This document shows positions 7,256 to 17,443 of a stretch of DNA of 64,000 nt, piece by piece (within the stretch, counting starts at the first letter, position 1; each line of letters begins with the position of its first letter). Source of the stretch: Myxococcales bacterium (lineage in GTDB: Bacteria; Myxococcota_A; UBA9160; SZUA-336); NCBI GenBank assembly GCA_013215565.1, contig JABSQV010000016.1:1-64000 (forward strand), in the 5' to 3' direction. The position numbers and the translations under genes are program-made. Under the pieces are notes generated by a model. The model ran no database searches. It was not told the origin of the DNA and saw only the letters and a list, made by a program, of their open reading frames with translations.

Positions 7256-8887
7256 ATGGAGTTCAACCTGGCCGAGATCCACGAGGCGATTGCGGCTGCG
7301 ATCCCGGACCGCCCCTCGATCGTCTATCGCGAGCGAATTCTGACCTGGGCGGAGGTCGCGGACCGAACCCGGCGGCTCGCAAACTACCTCCGGAGCCGGG
7401 GCCTCGGGCTCCACACCGCTCGCCGAGGACTCTCGAACTGGGAGTCCGGGCAGGATCACGTCGCGCTTTATCTCTACAACTGCAACGAGTACCTCGAGGG
7501 CATGCTGGGCGCCTTCAAGTCGCGGACAGCCCCGTTCAACGTCAACTACCGCTACGTGGAAGAGGAGCTGATCTACCTGCTGCGCGACGCGCGTGCCCGC
7601 GCAATCATCTACCACGCGGTCTTCGCGCCCACGCTCGAGAAGATCCGGCCGGAACTTCCGGATCTCGAGCTGCTGCTCCAGGTCGAGGACGCATCCGGCG
7701 AGGCCCTGCTTCCCGGGGCCACGGACTACGAGCAGGCACTGGCTTCCGCGTCGCCCGAACGACCCGACCTCGACTGGTCGCCCGACGACCTCTACATCCT
7801 GTATACGGGTGGCACCACCGGGATGCCCAAGGGCGTGCTCTGGCGCCAGGCCGACGTCTTCATCGCCGCACTCGGGGGCCGGGCCCCCGACGGGAGCGAG
7901 CCGGCCTCGCTCGACGCGATCGTAAAGCGCGCGGCACAGAGCACCGCCAGCATCATGCCGGCGCCACCGCTGATGCACGGGGCCGCGCACTGGGCTTCGT
8001 TCAACGCGTTCCACGGCGGCCAGACGATCGTGATGCAGAGCCGGAATGACCGCCTCGACGCACACGACGTCCTGTCCACACTCGAGGCCCAGAAGGTGCT
8101 CGCGATCCTGATCGTGGGCGACGCATTCGCGCGTCCGCTGCTCGACCAGCTCAGAAAGCAGAACTACGACCTCCAAGCGACCCGCGTGCTGGTGACGGGC
8201 GGCGCCGCGCTCAACGCTTCGCTCAAGCAGGAGTTCCTGGAACTCCTTCCGCACCTGACCATCATCGATTCCGTGGGCTCGAGCGAGACCGGCTCGCAGG
8301 GCCAGAACGTGAGCACGCGCGAGACCGGTGCCTCCACCGGGACCTTTTCTCCGGCCCCCGGTAGCTGCGTCCTGAGCGCCGAACTCGACCGCGTTCTCGA
8401 GCCCGGCCACGAGGGTCTGGGCTGGTTCGCCCAGCGCGGGCGTGTCCCACTCGGCTACCTCTGGGACGAGGCCAAGACGGCCCGCGCCTTCCCCAAGGTC
8501 GAGGGCGTGCGCTACTCGGTCCCGGGCGACCGGGCGCGCCTGCAAGGGGACGGCATCGTCGAACTGCTCGGCCGCGACTCGGTGACCATCAACTCCGGCG
8601 GTGAGAAGATCTTCGCCGAAGAGGTCGAACACGCGCTCAAGCAGCACGCGCAGGTCTACGACGCCGTGGTCTGTGGCCGGCCGAGCGAACGCTGGGGACA
8701 GGAGGTGGTCGCGGTGGTGCGCCTGCGCGAGGGGGTGGAGGCTTCGGACGCGGACCTGCTCGCGGAGTGCGGACGCCACATCGCCCGCTACAAGTTCCCG
8801 AAGGCCTTCATCTACGTCGACGAGATCGTGCGCAGTCCGAGCGGAAAGGCCGACTACCGCTGGGCGGCCGAACTGGTGGCCGGCTGA
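7256..8887 (+). CDS. Acyl-CoA synthetase, FadD19/steroid side-chain type
   Basis: 543 residues with GAGGAG about 10 nt before the ATG. It activates a carboxylic acid to the CoA thioester via acyl-AMP. LYTGGTTGMPKGVLWRQADVF, DSVGSSETG, INSGGEKIFAEEVEHAL and the end SPSGKADYRWA are the hallmarks of the mycobacterial FadD19/FadD3-like ligases that load sterol-derived side chains, rather than of ordinary long-chain FadD. The N-terminal MEFNLAEIHEAIAAAIPDR is also typical. It overlaps an Ltp2-like gene by TGATG, and a DUF35 gene follows, so the three probably form one acyl-CoA degradation unit. The substrate class is inferred from homology only. Confidence 0.85.
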   Translation: MEFNLAEIHEAIAAAIPDRPSIVYRERILTWAEVADRTRRLANYLRSRGLGLHTARRGLSNWESGQDHVALYLYNCNEYLEGMLGAFKSRTAPFNVNYRYVEEELIYLLRDARARAIIYHAVFAPTLEKIRPELPDLELLLQVEDASGEALLPGATDYEQALASASPERPDLDWSPDDLYILYTGGTTGMPKGVLWRQADVFIAALGGRAPDGSEPASLDAIVKRAAQSTASIMPAPPLMHGAAHWASFNAFHGGQTIVMQSRNDRLDAHDVLSTLEAQKVLAILIVGDAFARPLLDQLRKQNYDLQATRVLVTGGAALNASLKQEFLELLPHLTIIDSVGSSETGSQGQNVSTRETGASTGTFSPAPGSCVLSAELDRVLEPGHEGLGWFAQRGRVPLGYLWDEAKTARAFPKVEGVRYSVPGDRARLQGDGIVELLGRDSVTINSGGEKIFAEEVEHALKQHAQVYDAVVCGRPSERWGQEVVAVVRLREGVEASDADLLAECGRHIARYKFPKAFIYVDEIVRSPSGKADYRWAAELVAG

Positions 8888-10053
8888 TGCCTGACCCGCT
8901 GAGGGCCGCCACCGCCATCTGCGGCCTCGGGCTCACCGAGATGGGGCCCGTCTACGGCCGCAGCGCGACCGACCTCGCGACCGAGGCGATCCTGCTGGCG
9001 CTCGAGGACGCGGGGATGCAGAAGCGGGACCTCGACGGCCTGCTGATCAACGCCGGGGTCAGCGGCGGCCTCGGCCTCTCCCTGGCATCTGCGGCCGGCC
9101 TCGGGGAACTCGGACTGCTCAACCAGATGAACTCCTGGGGCTCGACCGCGGGCGCGATGCTCCAGTTCGCGGCCATGGCCGTGCATCACGGAATCGCCAA
9201 CGCGGTGGCCTGCGTCTTCGCGGATGCGCCGCTCGAGCCAGGGAAATCGAGCGGCAGTGTGTACGGCGCCCTGCGCTCGAGGCGTACCGGGATGTCGACG
9301 CTGAATGGCGCCTACGGGAACTTCGGCCCGATTCCCTGGTACGCGATGGCGGCGCAGCGGCATATGGACCTGTTCGGAACCACGCAGGATCACCTGGGCG
9401 CGATCGCGGTCTCGACCCGGGCCTGGGCGGGCATGTCGCCGCACGCGACGCTTCGATCGAAACTAGATCTCGAGGGCTACCACGCCTCGCGCTGGATCAT
9501 CGAACCCTTCCACGTGCTGGACTGCTGCCTGGTTTCGAACGGAGGCGTGGCCGTGATCGTGACCCGCGCCGACCGGGCCCGGGACCTGGCGCAGCCCCCG
9601 GCCTACATCCACGGCATGGGACAGGCACACAACATCGATCCCGCCGGCCTGACCGACAGTGCGGTCCACACACCCGCGAAACACAGCGGCGAGACCGCAT
9701 ACCGCATGGCGGGAGCCACTCCGGCGGACGTCACCTGCGCCGAACTCTACGACTGCTACAGCTACACGGTGCTGGCATCTCTCGAGGACTACGGCTTCTG
9801 CAAGAAGGGCGAGGGCGGGCCCTTCGTCGCCGACGGCAACATCGCGCCCGGGGGCGCGCTCCCGACCAACACCGGCGGGGGTCAACTCTCGGGCTACTAC
9901 ATGTGGGGCATGACGCCGATCTCCGAGGCGGTGATCCAGGCCCGGGGTCAGGGCGGAGAGCGGCAGGCGCCAAACGACCTGGTTCTGGTGTCCGGAAACG
10001 GCGGGCTCTTCAGTCACAATGCAACGCTGCTGCTCTCGCCGCACGCGGCCTGA
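8887..10053 (+). CDS. Thiolase-fold lipid-transfer protein, Ltp2/SCP2-thiolase-like (probable aldolase or thiolase)
   Basis: 388 residues, starting at an ATG overlapping the ligase stop (TGATG). The fold is that of SCP2/Ltp thiolases: AICGLGLTEMG, then ALEDAGMQKRDLDGLL, CAELYDCYSYTVLASLEDYGFCKKGEGGPF, and the C-terminal NTGGGQLSGYYMWGM. The usual nucleophile site (consensus around CASG) reads NSWGSTAGAML, so the thiolase Cys is missing. That is what is known for Ltp2, a retro-aldolase that removes propionyl-CoA from a steroid side chain when bound to a DUF35 protein. The next gene is a DUF35 protein, matching that complex. Aldolase activity is inference. Confidence 0.78.
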   Translation: MPDPLRAATAICGLGLTEMGPVYGRSATDLATEAILLALEDAGMQKRDLDGLLINAGVSGGLGLSLASAAGLGELGLLNQMNSWGSTAGAMLQFAAMAVHHGIANAVACVFADAPLEPGKSSGSVYGALRSRRTGMSTLNGAYGNFGPIPWYAMAAQRHMDLFGTTQDHLGAIAVSTRAWAGMSPHATLRSKLDLEGYHASRWIIEPFHVLDCCLVSNGGVAVIVTRADRARDLAQPPAYIHGMGQAHNIDPAGLTDSAVHTPAKHSGETAYRMAGATPADVTCAELYDCYSYTVLASLEDYGFCKKGEGGPFVADGNIAPGGALPTNTGGGQLSGYYMWGMTPISEAVIQARGQGGERQAPNDLVLVSGNGGLFSHNATLLLSPHAA

Positions 10054-10069
10054 ACGGGAAGGCGCGCCC

Positions 10070-10477
10070 GTGTCACAGCTCAGCGAACTGCTCCCGGTTC
10101 CCGACGAGGCATCCCGGCCCTTCTTCGATGCGGCGCTGGAAGGCCGGCTTCTGCTCCAACGCTGCGCGGGCTGCGCGCAGGCCTGGTTTCCGTTTCGCGC
10201 GCGCTGCGCCGCCTGCAACCAGGGAAGCCTCGCGTGGGAGGTGGCCAGCGGCAAGGGCCGCATCTACATGCACGGCCGGATGCACCAGATCTTTCACCCG
10301 GAACTGGCCGAGGCCGTACCCTACCGGCTCGCGATCGTCGAACTGGAGGAGGGGGTGCGGTTCCTGACGCAACTCGTAGACGCCGAGCCGGAGCGCGTGC
10401 GCACGGGCGCGCCCGTAGAGGTGATCTTCGAGCGGCTCAGCGAGCAGGTCGCGATCCCGAAGTTCCGGCTCCGCTAG
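10070..10477 (+). CDS. DUF35 OB-fold acyl-CoA-associated protein with zinc ribbon
   Basis: 135 residues from the GTG at 10070 (VSQLSELLPVPDE). An N-terminal helix (PFFDAALEGRLLLQRC) leads into a four-Cys zinc ribbon, CAGC then CAAC, and an OB fold containing GKGRIYMHGRMHQIFHPEL, PYRLAIVELEEGVRFLTQLVD and VEVIFERL. DUF35 proteins bind Ltp/thiolase partners; in ChsH2-Ltp2 the DUF35 domain is needed for aldolase function. It follows the Ltp2-like gene after 16 nt and ends a three-gene operon convergent with msrB. Confidence 0.85.
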   Translation: MSQLSELLPVPDEASRPFFDAALEGRLLLQRCAGCAQAWFPFRARCAACNQGSLAWEVASGKGRIYMHGRMHQIFHPELAEAVPYRLAIVELEEGVRFLTQLVDAEPERVRTGAPVEVIFERLSEQVAIPKFRLR

Positions 10478-10506
10478 ACGTTCGAGCCAGCCCCCCGGGC
10501 GCAGAC

Positions 10507-10902
10507 TCAGTCTTCGGGAATCAGTTCCAGCGCGGCCGAGTTCAGGCAGTAGCGCTGGTGCGTGGGCGGTGGACCGTCTTCGAACAGGTGTCCCAGGTGC
10601 GCGTCGCAGCCCGCGCACAGGACCTCGGTTCGCACCATCCCCATGCTCGAATCCGTCTCGGTTCGCACGCGGTCCTGGCCGAGCGGCTGCCAGAAGCTCG
10701 GCCAGCCGGTGCCCGAGTCGTACTTTGTCTCAGAACTGAACAACTCCATCTCGCAGCAGACACATCGGTAGCGTCCCGGGTCCTTGGTATTCCAGTAGCA
10801 GCCGCTGAAAGCGGGCTCGGTGCCCTTCTGACGCGCCACCTGAAACGCCTCGGGGCTGAGTCGCTCCCGCCACTCCCGCTCACTCTTCTCGACCCTCTTC
10901 AT
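10507..10902 (-). CDS. msrB: Peptide-methionine (R)-S-oxide reductase MsrB
   Basis: 131 residues, full length. It reduces the R epimer of methionine sulfoxide in proteins. Zinc ligands are C47/C50 and C96/C99; the family core GTGWPSFW and GHLFEDGPPPT are intact; the catalytic Cys is C119 in RYCLNSAAL. No signal peptide, so cytoplasmic. The start overlaps the stop of the HD-domain gene by ATGA. MsrA lies 6 kb away in a separate unit (16731). Confidence 0.95.
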   Translation of the reverse strand: MKRVEKSEREWRERLSPEAFQVARQKGTEPAFSGCYWNTKDPGRYRCVCCEMELFSSETKYDSGTGWPSFWQPLGQDRVRTETDSSMGMVRTEVLCAGCDAHLGHLFEDGPPPTHQRYCLNSAALELIPED

Positions 10903-11492
10903 CCGGACTCCTCCTCGCGTTCCAGGATACCGCGGGTTTCCACGAGCACCGCGTCGAATCGTTCTTCGAGGGCCCGGTTCGTCCCCCGCAGACCGGCCAC
11001 GACGCGTTCCGACCAGCTCAGATACTCGCTTCGACGCGAGAGCGACCAGCTCTGCGGCGGGTCGAGCCCGACGTCGCGCACATTGACGATCTTGTCGGCC
11101 AGCTTGATCAGCCTGGCCCGTGGGCTCTTGTGCGGCGCGGTCTCGATCTGCAGGCGTTTCCGCTCCGCCCGCTCGAGGCGCTTGTCGTCGCTCAGCTCCG
11201 CTACCAGATTACTCAACTCCGGCCCGAAGCGAGTTCCGAGATCGGCCAGACTCGCGTGTGTATCCTCGACGGTGTCGTGCAGAATCGCGGCCGTGATCAC
11301 GAGCAGGTCCCGGACGCCTGCAAGCTCCCAGAGCATCTCGGCCACCTCGACCGGGTGTTCGATGTACGGCCGCTTCCGGGGTCCCTTCCGGGTCTGGCCC
11401 CGATGCAACTCGGTCGCGTAGGCCATGGCCCGAAACAAGACCGAGAGCCCCCCCGTTCCGAACTCGGATCGGTCAGCGTCTACTGCGCTCAC
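10899..11492 (-). CDS. HD-domain phosphohydrolase, small alarmone hydrolase (MESH1/RelA-hydrolase)-like
   Basis: 197 residues. The HD motif is AAILHDTVEDT, with upstream GQTRKGPRKRPYIEHPVEVAEML and downstream KLADKIVNVRDV, the layout of the (p)ppGpp hydrolase domain of RelA/SpoT and of stand-alone MESH1-type hydrolases. No synthetase, TGS or ACT domain is present, so it would only degrade ppGpp or a related nucleotide. It is coupled to the GNAT gene upstream and to msrB downstream by 4-nt overlaps, suggesting a stress-related operon. Confidence 0.8.
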   Translation of the reverse strand: MSAVDADRSEFGTGGLSVLFRAMAYATELHRGQTRKGPRKRPYIEHPVEVAEMLWELAGVRDLLVITAAILHDTVEDTHASLADLGTRFGPELSNLVAELSDDKRLERAERKRLQIETAPHKSPRARLIKLADKIVNVRDVGLDPPQSWSLSRRSEYLSWSERVVAGLRGTNRALEERFDAVLVETRGILEREEESG

Positions 11493-11998
11493 GGAGCGCC
11501 GCCGGAGAAATCTCTGTGGAAATACGCCTCGATCGAGCGGCTCCGATCATGGAGCGCACGCGTCGCCGGACTCCGCCGATAGCCGCGACCTGCGTAGAGT
11601 CGGTGCGCGTCCTCGAAGCGCGTATCGCTCCAGAGCTCCATCCTCTCGCGGCCGCGCTCCACGAGTTCCGCCTCGGCGAGCTGCATGAGCCGGCTTCCGA
11701 GCCCCTGACGCCGCAGCCGGCGAGACACGTAGAGCTTCTTCAACTCCAGCGTCCGCGCATCGCTTCCCGGCCGGACGCCGGCGCTCCCCACGATGCACCC
11801 CTCCCGCTCGGCAACCCAGAACTGCCCGTTCCCGGCGCGGTAGCAGGTCTCGATCGTGAGCAACTCCGGCTCCTCGCCGCCGACGTCCAGAACGCAGCCC
11901 GCATATTCCGAAAATACGGCCTCGATCAGGGAAATCAGGCCCGCCGCGTCTCCGTCGCGCGCAGCTCGAATCCGGGGCTCCTCCACGTCCGGAATCAT
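11489..11998 (-). CDS. GNAT-family N-acetyltransferase
   Basis: 169 residues. The acetyl-CoA-binding motif A is present as LKKLYVSRRLRRQGLGSRLM (Q/RxxGxG/A type), followed by AEAELVERGRERMELWSDTRF and LYAGRGYRR (motif B). The substrate is unknown. First gene of an overlapping operon GNAT - HD hydrolase - MsrB. Confidence 0.85.
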   Translation of the reverse strand: MIPDVEEPRIRAARDGDAAGLISLIEAVFSEYAGCVLDVGGEEPELLTIETCYRAGNGQFWVAEREGCIVGSAGVRPGSDARTLELKKLYVSRRLRRQGLGSRLMQLAEAELVERGRERMELWSDTRFEDAHRLYAGRGYRRSPATRALHDRSRSIEAYFHRDFSGGAP

Positions 11999-12031
11999 AC
12001 GTGACCTGCAGCGGGCCGTCGCCCGGCCGCA

Positions 12032-14368
12032 TCACTTCGCCGGCTGCTTCTTTCTCGGCGCCCGGATCTGCTTTGCAAATTGGGCTGCGCTTCGTGCGGG
12101 CGCTTCGCAGACGCGGTCCTCGCACACGTACGCGGTCGGCTTCCCGTCGAGCGCGCGCTTGTGCTCGAGCAGCGGCACCCGGCCGCTGAGTTCCGAGAGC
12201 TCGGACTCCGTCGTCACGACGACGATGCGATTCGGAAGAAATACCCGGGCGAGTTCCGCCAGAAAAGGGTCGGCCTCGCTCCGGCTTTCGGGTGTGACGA
12301 TCAGAATCTCCTTCGGAGTACCGGCGAGGTAATCGACCGCGTCGAGCATACGGCCGAGCGAGGTCGGGCGCTGCGCCAGCACTCCGGAAAAGGCGCGCAG
12401 GGTCATCTCGGCGCGCTCGCGGTACGCTTCCCCTGAGGTCAGCGAGTAGAGCCGCAGCAGATTCAAGGCCGCCACCGAGTTCCCGGAAGGAAGCGCGCCG
12501 TCGCTTCCGGGCTTCTGGCGCACCAGCAGCCGTTCCCCGTCCGAGGGCGTCATGAAGTAGCCCCCGCCCTCCTCGTCGAAGAAGCGCCGGTCCAGGTCGG
12601 CCTGCAGCTCGAGCGCCCGGTCGAGCCAGAACGGGTCCCCGTTCACCTCGAACAGGTCGAGCAGGGCCGCGATCAAGAAGGCGTAATCATCGAGTACGCC
12701 GATACCGTGCGCGCGCCCATCCTTGAGATAGCGCGCGAGCCGGCCATCGGAAGCCGCGCGCTCGAGCAAAACCCGTGCCGCGCGAGCGCCCCGCGCGATC
12801 CAGTCCGGCTCCTGCAGCGCGAAGCCCGCGCGCACGTAGGCCTGGATCATCAGGCCGTTCCAGCCGACGAGCTGCTTGTCGTCGCGAAGCGGCGGAACGC
12901 GACCGGCCCGGGTCTCCCGGAGCCGAATCCGAATCTGTTCGAGTTCGGCCTCGACCTGGGCCGGCGGCCGCTCGAACTCGGCGGCGAGTTCGGCGACGCT
13001 GCGGTCGCGCCGCAGTACGGTCATACGCTGTTCGAAATTTCCCTGCGCTTTCACGCCGTACGCGGCCAGCGCGAGCGGGGCGAGTTCCGCGCCCACGGCC
13101 TTGCCGACCTGCGCGGGGTTCCAGACGAAGAACGTGCCCTCCTCGCCCTCGCTGTCGGCATCGGTGGCGGCGTAGAAGCTGCCGAGCGGCGATGTCATCT
13201 CGCGCGATACATAGGCCAGGACGTCGCGCGCAACCTGCGCGTACGCCGGGTCGCCGGTCAGCTGATAGGCCTCGGTAAAGGCAGTCACGAGCTGCGCATT
13301 GTCGTAGAGCATCTTTTCGAAGTGCGGAACGGTCCAGGTCGGCTCGGTCGTGTAGCGGTGAAAGCCCCCGCCGACGTGATCGTAGATCCCGCCGCGTCGC
13401 ATCGCGTCGAGCGTAGTTCGCGCCATCCGCAGCGGCGTTTCGTCTCCGCTGCGAAGATGCGCGCGAAGCAGAAAGGGAAGCGGAAGGCTCGACGGGAACT
13501 TTCGTTGTTGCCGCAGCCCGCCGTTTTCGGCGTCGTAGCTTCTGAGATACGCGGCGAGCGCGCGCTCCAGTTCCCGGGTCCCGGGCATCCCGAGCCCGCC
13601 CCGGTGCGTAGAGCCGGCCTCGATCCGGCGCGTGAGATCCAGACCCGCGGCCAGGACTCGCTCGGGTTCCTCGTCGTAGAGCCTGCGGAGTTGCTCCAGC
13701 AGGCTGAGCAGTCCGGGCCTCTGAAAACGCGGGCTGTCCCGAGGCGGAAAATAGGTACCGCCGTAGAAGGGTCGCCGATCGGGTGTGAGCCACATCGTCA
13801 TCGGCCAGCCGCCACTGCCCGAGATCAACTGGACCGCGTCCATGTAGACGTCGTCGACGTCCGGGCGCTCCTCGCGGTCAACCTTGATCGCGATGTAGTT
13901 CTGGTTCATGTAGCGCGCGATCTCGAGATCCTCGAACGATTCCTCCTCCATCACGTGGCACCAGTGGCAGGTCGAATACCCGATGCTGAGCAGCACCGGG
14001 CGCCCGAGTCGGCGGGCGGTCTCGAACGCCTCGTCCCCCCACGGATACCAGTTCACGGGGTTGTGCGCGTGCTGCAGAAGATACGGACTCTCCTCGAGAA
14101 CCAGCCGGTTCGTAAATCGCGCCGCGCCGTGATCGTCGAGGTGCCGGGTTCGGGGCACGTAGTCCGGGCCGAAGCGCTCCGCAGCAGTCGCGACGCGGGC
14201 CGCGAGTTCCTCGGAGAATGCGGCCGAACCGGGCGGAGGCCCGGCCTGGGCCGACCCGGCGAAGAGCAGCGCGAGGGCCGCCCGCGCGGCCCCGCGCGCG
14301 CACACGGCGCGCTGCGCGCAGCGATTCCGGGAGTCGCTTCCGCGAAAGCTGCCCAGCGCTGGCTTCAC
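12032..14368 (-). CDS. DUF255 thioredoxin-domain / glycoside-hydrolase-like protein (YyaL/SSP411 family), probably exported
   Basis: 778 residues. The N terminus has an Arg-rich region and a hydrophobic segment [12 protein letters not shown], a likely signal peptide cleaved near residue 42. The thioredoxin-like DUF255 domain follows: [17 protein letters not shown], then [10 protein letters not shown] (C134, C137) and [14 protein letters not shown]. The rest is an (alpha/alpha)6-barrel region with [27 protein letters not shown], the standard family signature. Enzymatic function is not established for the family. Export would be unusual, since most members are cytoplasmic. The ATG overlaps the upstream stop by ATGA. 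Confidence 0.88.
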   Translation of the reverse strand: MKPALGSFRGSDSRNRCAQRAVCARGAARAALALLFAGSAQAGPPPGSAAFSEELAARVATAAERFGPDYVPRTRHLDDHGAARFTNRLVLEESPYLLQHAHNPVNWYPWGDEAFETARRLGRPVLLSIGYSTCHWCHVMEEESFEDLEIARYMNQNYIAIKVDREERPDVDDVYMDAVQLISGSGGWPMTMWLTPDRRPFYGGTYFPPRDSPRFQRPGLLSLLEQLRRLYDEEPERVLAAGLDLTRRIEAGSTHRGGLGMPGTRELERALAAYLRSYDAENGGLRQQRKFPSSLPLPFLLRAHLRSGDETPLRMARTTLDAMRRGGIYDHVGGGFHRYTTEPTWTVPHFEKMLYDNAQLVTAFTEAYQLTGDPAYAQVARDVLAYVSREMTSPLGSFYAATDADSEGEEGTFFVWNPAQVGKAVGAELAPLALAAYGVKAQGNFEQRMTVLRRDRSVAELAAEFERPPAQVEAELEQIRIRLRETRAGRVPPLRDDKQLVGWNGLMIQAYVRAGFALQEPDWIARGARAARVLLERAASDGRLARYLKDGRAHGIGVLDDYAFLIAALLDLFEVNGDPFWLDRALELQADLDRRFFDEEGGGYFMTPSDGERLLVRQKPGSDGALPSGNSVAALNLLRLYSLTSGEAYRERAEMTLRAFSGVLAQRPTSLGRMLDAVDYLAGTPKEILIVTPESRSEADPFLAELARVFLPNRIVVVTTESELSELSGRVPLLEHKRALDGKPTAYVCEDRVCEAPARSAAQFAKQIRAPRKKQPAK

Positions 14369-14997
14369 TCAGGCGCTCCGGCGAGTCGCGTGGTCACCAC
14401 GACGGTGCTTCGCGTCAACCGGGCGCGGCGGCGAAAGCACGCGAAGCTCGCCTCTTGCTCCAAACCGGGACCTGCAGGCCGCCGTGAGCGCTCCCAGACC
14501 GCGAGACTCGGATAGCGCGTGATGAGCAAGACCCTCGCATCGGGCGCTTCCGCGTCGAGACTCCGGAATAGCCCCTGTACCTCCACCCCGAAGGACTTCT
14601 CGAACTCGGGCCACGCCGCCTGGGAGAGTTCCAGGAACTCGGGCCAGTCCGCATCCGCGATCTCGAACCAGCGGTGGGCATACACTCCGGGTTCAGTGCG
14701 GGGCACCGCCTCGGTCGGACGCACCGTAGCCTCGACGCGCTCCGACGAGACCGTGCGAACCCCCGAAACTCCATCGACCGCGAAACCGGCGCCGCGCGCA
14801 AGCGCGTCGGTGTCGGACCAGGCCGTCAGGACCAACCCCTGATGGGACGGAAGCCCGATCTGGGCCACGAAGAGTCCGAACAGAGAGCCTCCACGCGCCG
14901 CGACCGCGCTCGCCCCCGGGCCCGTAATCGCGGGAACCACGCGGGGCCAGGAGCCGGCCGGGACTTCGATTAGGCGAGACTCGAAGCAGCAGTTCAC
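14365..14997 (-). CDS. NIPSNAP-like ferredoxin-fold protein, function unknown
   Basis: I place the start at the GTG at 14997 ([17 protein letters not shown]), because a GATAAT box on the same strand (15009-15004) ends 6 nt before it, as in other leaderless starts here; a TTG at 15015 would lie inside or upstream of that box. 210 residues. The second half, [29 protein letters not shown] followed by [17 protein letters not shown]-like strands, has the pattern of NIPSNAP/dimeric alpha-beta-barrel domains, and the first half may be a weaker repeat. It is coupled to the DUF255 gene. No enzymatic motif seen. Confidence 0.65.
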   Translation of the reverse strand: MNCCFESRLIEVPAGSWPRVVPAITGPGASAVAARGGSLFGLFVAQIGLPSHQGLVLTAWSDTDALARGAGFAVDGVSGVRTVSSERVEATVRPTEAVPRTEPGVYAHRWFEIADADWPEFLELSQAAWPEFEKSFGVEVQGLFRSLDAEAPDARVLLITRYPSLAVWERSRRPAGPGLEQEASFACFRRRARLTRSTVVVTTRLAGAPE

Positions 14998-15003
14998 GCA
15001 CGC

Positions 15004-15009
15004 ATTATC
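15004..15009 (-). promoter_or_regulatory. -10 box (GATAAT) for the NIPSNAP-like / DUF255 operon
   Basis: GATAAT on the minus strand matches TATAAT at 5 of 6 positions and ends 6 nt before a GTG at 14997, with no Shine-Dalgarno between. This is the leaderless arrangement also seen at 4151/4173. Confidence 0.5.
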
Positions 15010-15028
15010 GCGCAACGCGGGTTCCGTC

Positions 15029-15080
15029 CTCCACCCCTCACCCGAGGCTGGGTCGCCGGGGCAGAGGGCGAGGGGTGGAG
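15029..15080. repeat. Inverted repeat with 11-bp perfect arms
   Basis: CTCCACCCCTC at 15029-15039 is the exact reverse complement of GAGGGGTGGAG at 15070-15080. After one mismatch the stem extends with CCC (15041-15043) against GGG (15066-15068). The loop is about 22 nt. There is no T-run, so an intrinsic terminator is unlikely; a protein-binding site or a regulatory hairpin in the divergent region is possible. Confidence 0.6.
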
Positions 15081-15208
15081 TCCTCGGAAGCAGCCAGGCT
15101 CAGCGCCGATCCAGACCCGCTTCAGCATTGGAACTGGGACAGGAGCAGTCCAGCAACAGCTTCACCCAACATAGGGACCGGAAGGTGGAAGGTTCGGTTC
15201 TTCTCTAA

Positions 15209-16066
<858 letters not shown>

Positions 16067-16666
16067 TTGTCCGCGCGGGCCCGCGAAACGCTGAAACTCT
16101 ACTTCGATTACAAGAGCCCGTTCGCGTATCTCGCCGCGGAGCCCGCATTCGCCCTCGCGGAGCGCTACGCGGTAGAGGTGCGCTGGATCCCGTTCACGCT
16201 GCGCATCAAGGGCAAGGGAGCGCGCAGCGTCTACTCCGAGTGGAAGGTCCGGTACTCCTACATGGATGCCCGGCGCTTCGCGAACCGGCGCGGGCTTCGG
16301 ATCCTGGGGCCGCGCAAGGTCTACGACTCGACCCCGGCTCTGATCGGAGCGCTCCACGCGCAACGCGAGGGGTTTTTCCGCGAGTACACCGAAGCGGTCT
16401 ACTCGCGCTTCTTCCAGCGCGAACTCGAGATCGATCTGCCGCTCGAGGTCGCAAAGCTGATCTGCGAACTGGGCCGCTCGCAAGAGGACTACCTGGACTT
16501 TCTGGCGGGTCCCGGGCCCGGCGAACTCGAACGCGCGCTCGAGGAAGCACACGCGGACCGGGTCTTCGGGGTCCCGATCTTCGTCTTTCGAAACGAGCAG
16601 TTCTGGGGACACGATCGCATGCCGCTGCTCGAAGCGCGCCTGACCGAGCACGGGCTCGGACGCTGA
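16067..16666 (+). CDS. DsbA-fold protein, 2-hydroxychromene-2-carboxylate isomerase family
   Basis: 199 residues from a TTG directly abutting the SDR stop. [23 protein letters not shown] is the HCCA-isomerase/GST-kappa signature with the Ser in place of the DsbA CxxC, and [21 protein letters not shown] is the family C-terminal cis-Pro region. Members isomerise hydroxychromene carboxylates using glutathione or act in CoA-linked metabolism. The coupled SDR suggests a shared catabolic pathway, but the substrate is not known. Confidence 0.8.
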   Translation: MSARARETLKLYFDYKSPFAYLAAEPAFALAERYAVEVRWIPFTLRIKGKGARSVYSEWKVRYSYMDARRFANRRGLRILGPRKVYDSTPALIGALHAQREGFFREYTEAVYSRFFQRELEIDLPLEVAKLICELGRSQEDYLDFLAGPGPGELERALEEAHADRVFGVPIFVFRNEQFWGHDRMPLLEARLTEHGLGR

Positions 16667-16730
16667 AGACAGCCCCGCGCGGCGGCTTGCTGGGCTTCGG
16701 TATAGACTGGAGTTCAAGGAGCGCGAAAAC

Positions 16731-17375
<645 letters not shown>

Positions 17376-17443
17376 GGCTGCTGAAGCACCGGGCCCCGAG
17401 CGGCACCCCGGGGAGACACCGCCTCGACGGAGCCTCGTCTAGC

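Noticed and set aside
6305-8779. An 824-codon minus-strand frame covering the acyl-CoA ligase
   Set aside because: Only the last 277 residues (from the ATG at 7138) match a family. The rest is antisense to a fully supported ligase and has the mirrored composition usual in GC-rich DNA.
12707-14515. A 602-codon plus-strand frame opposite the DUF255 gene
   Set aside because: Antisense shadow of a gene with clear signatures; no start signal.
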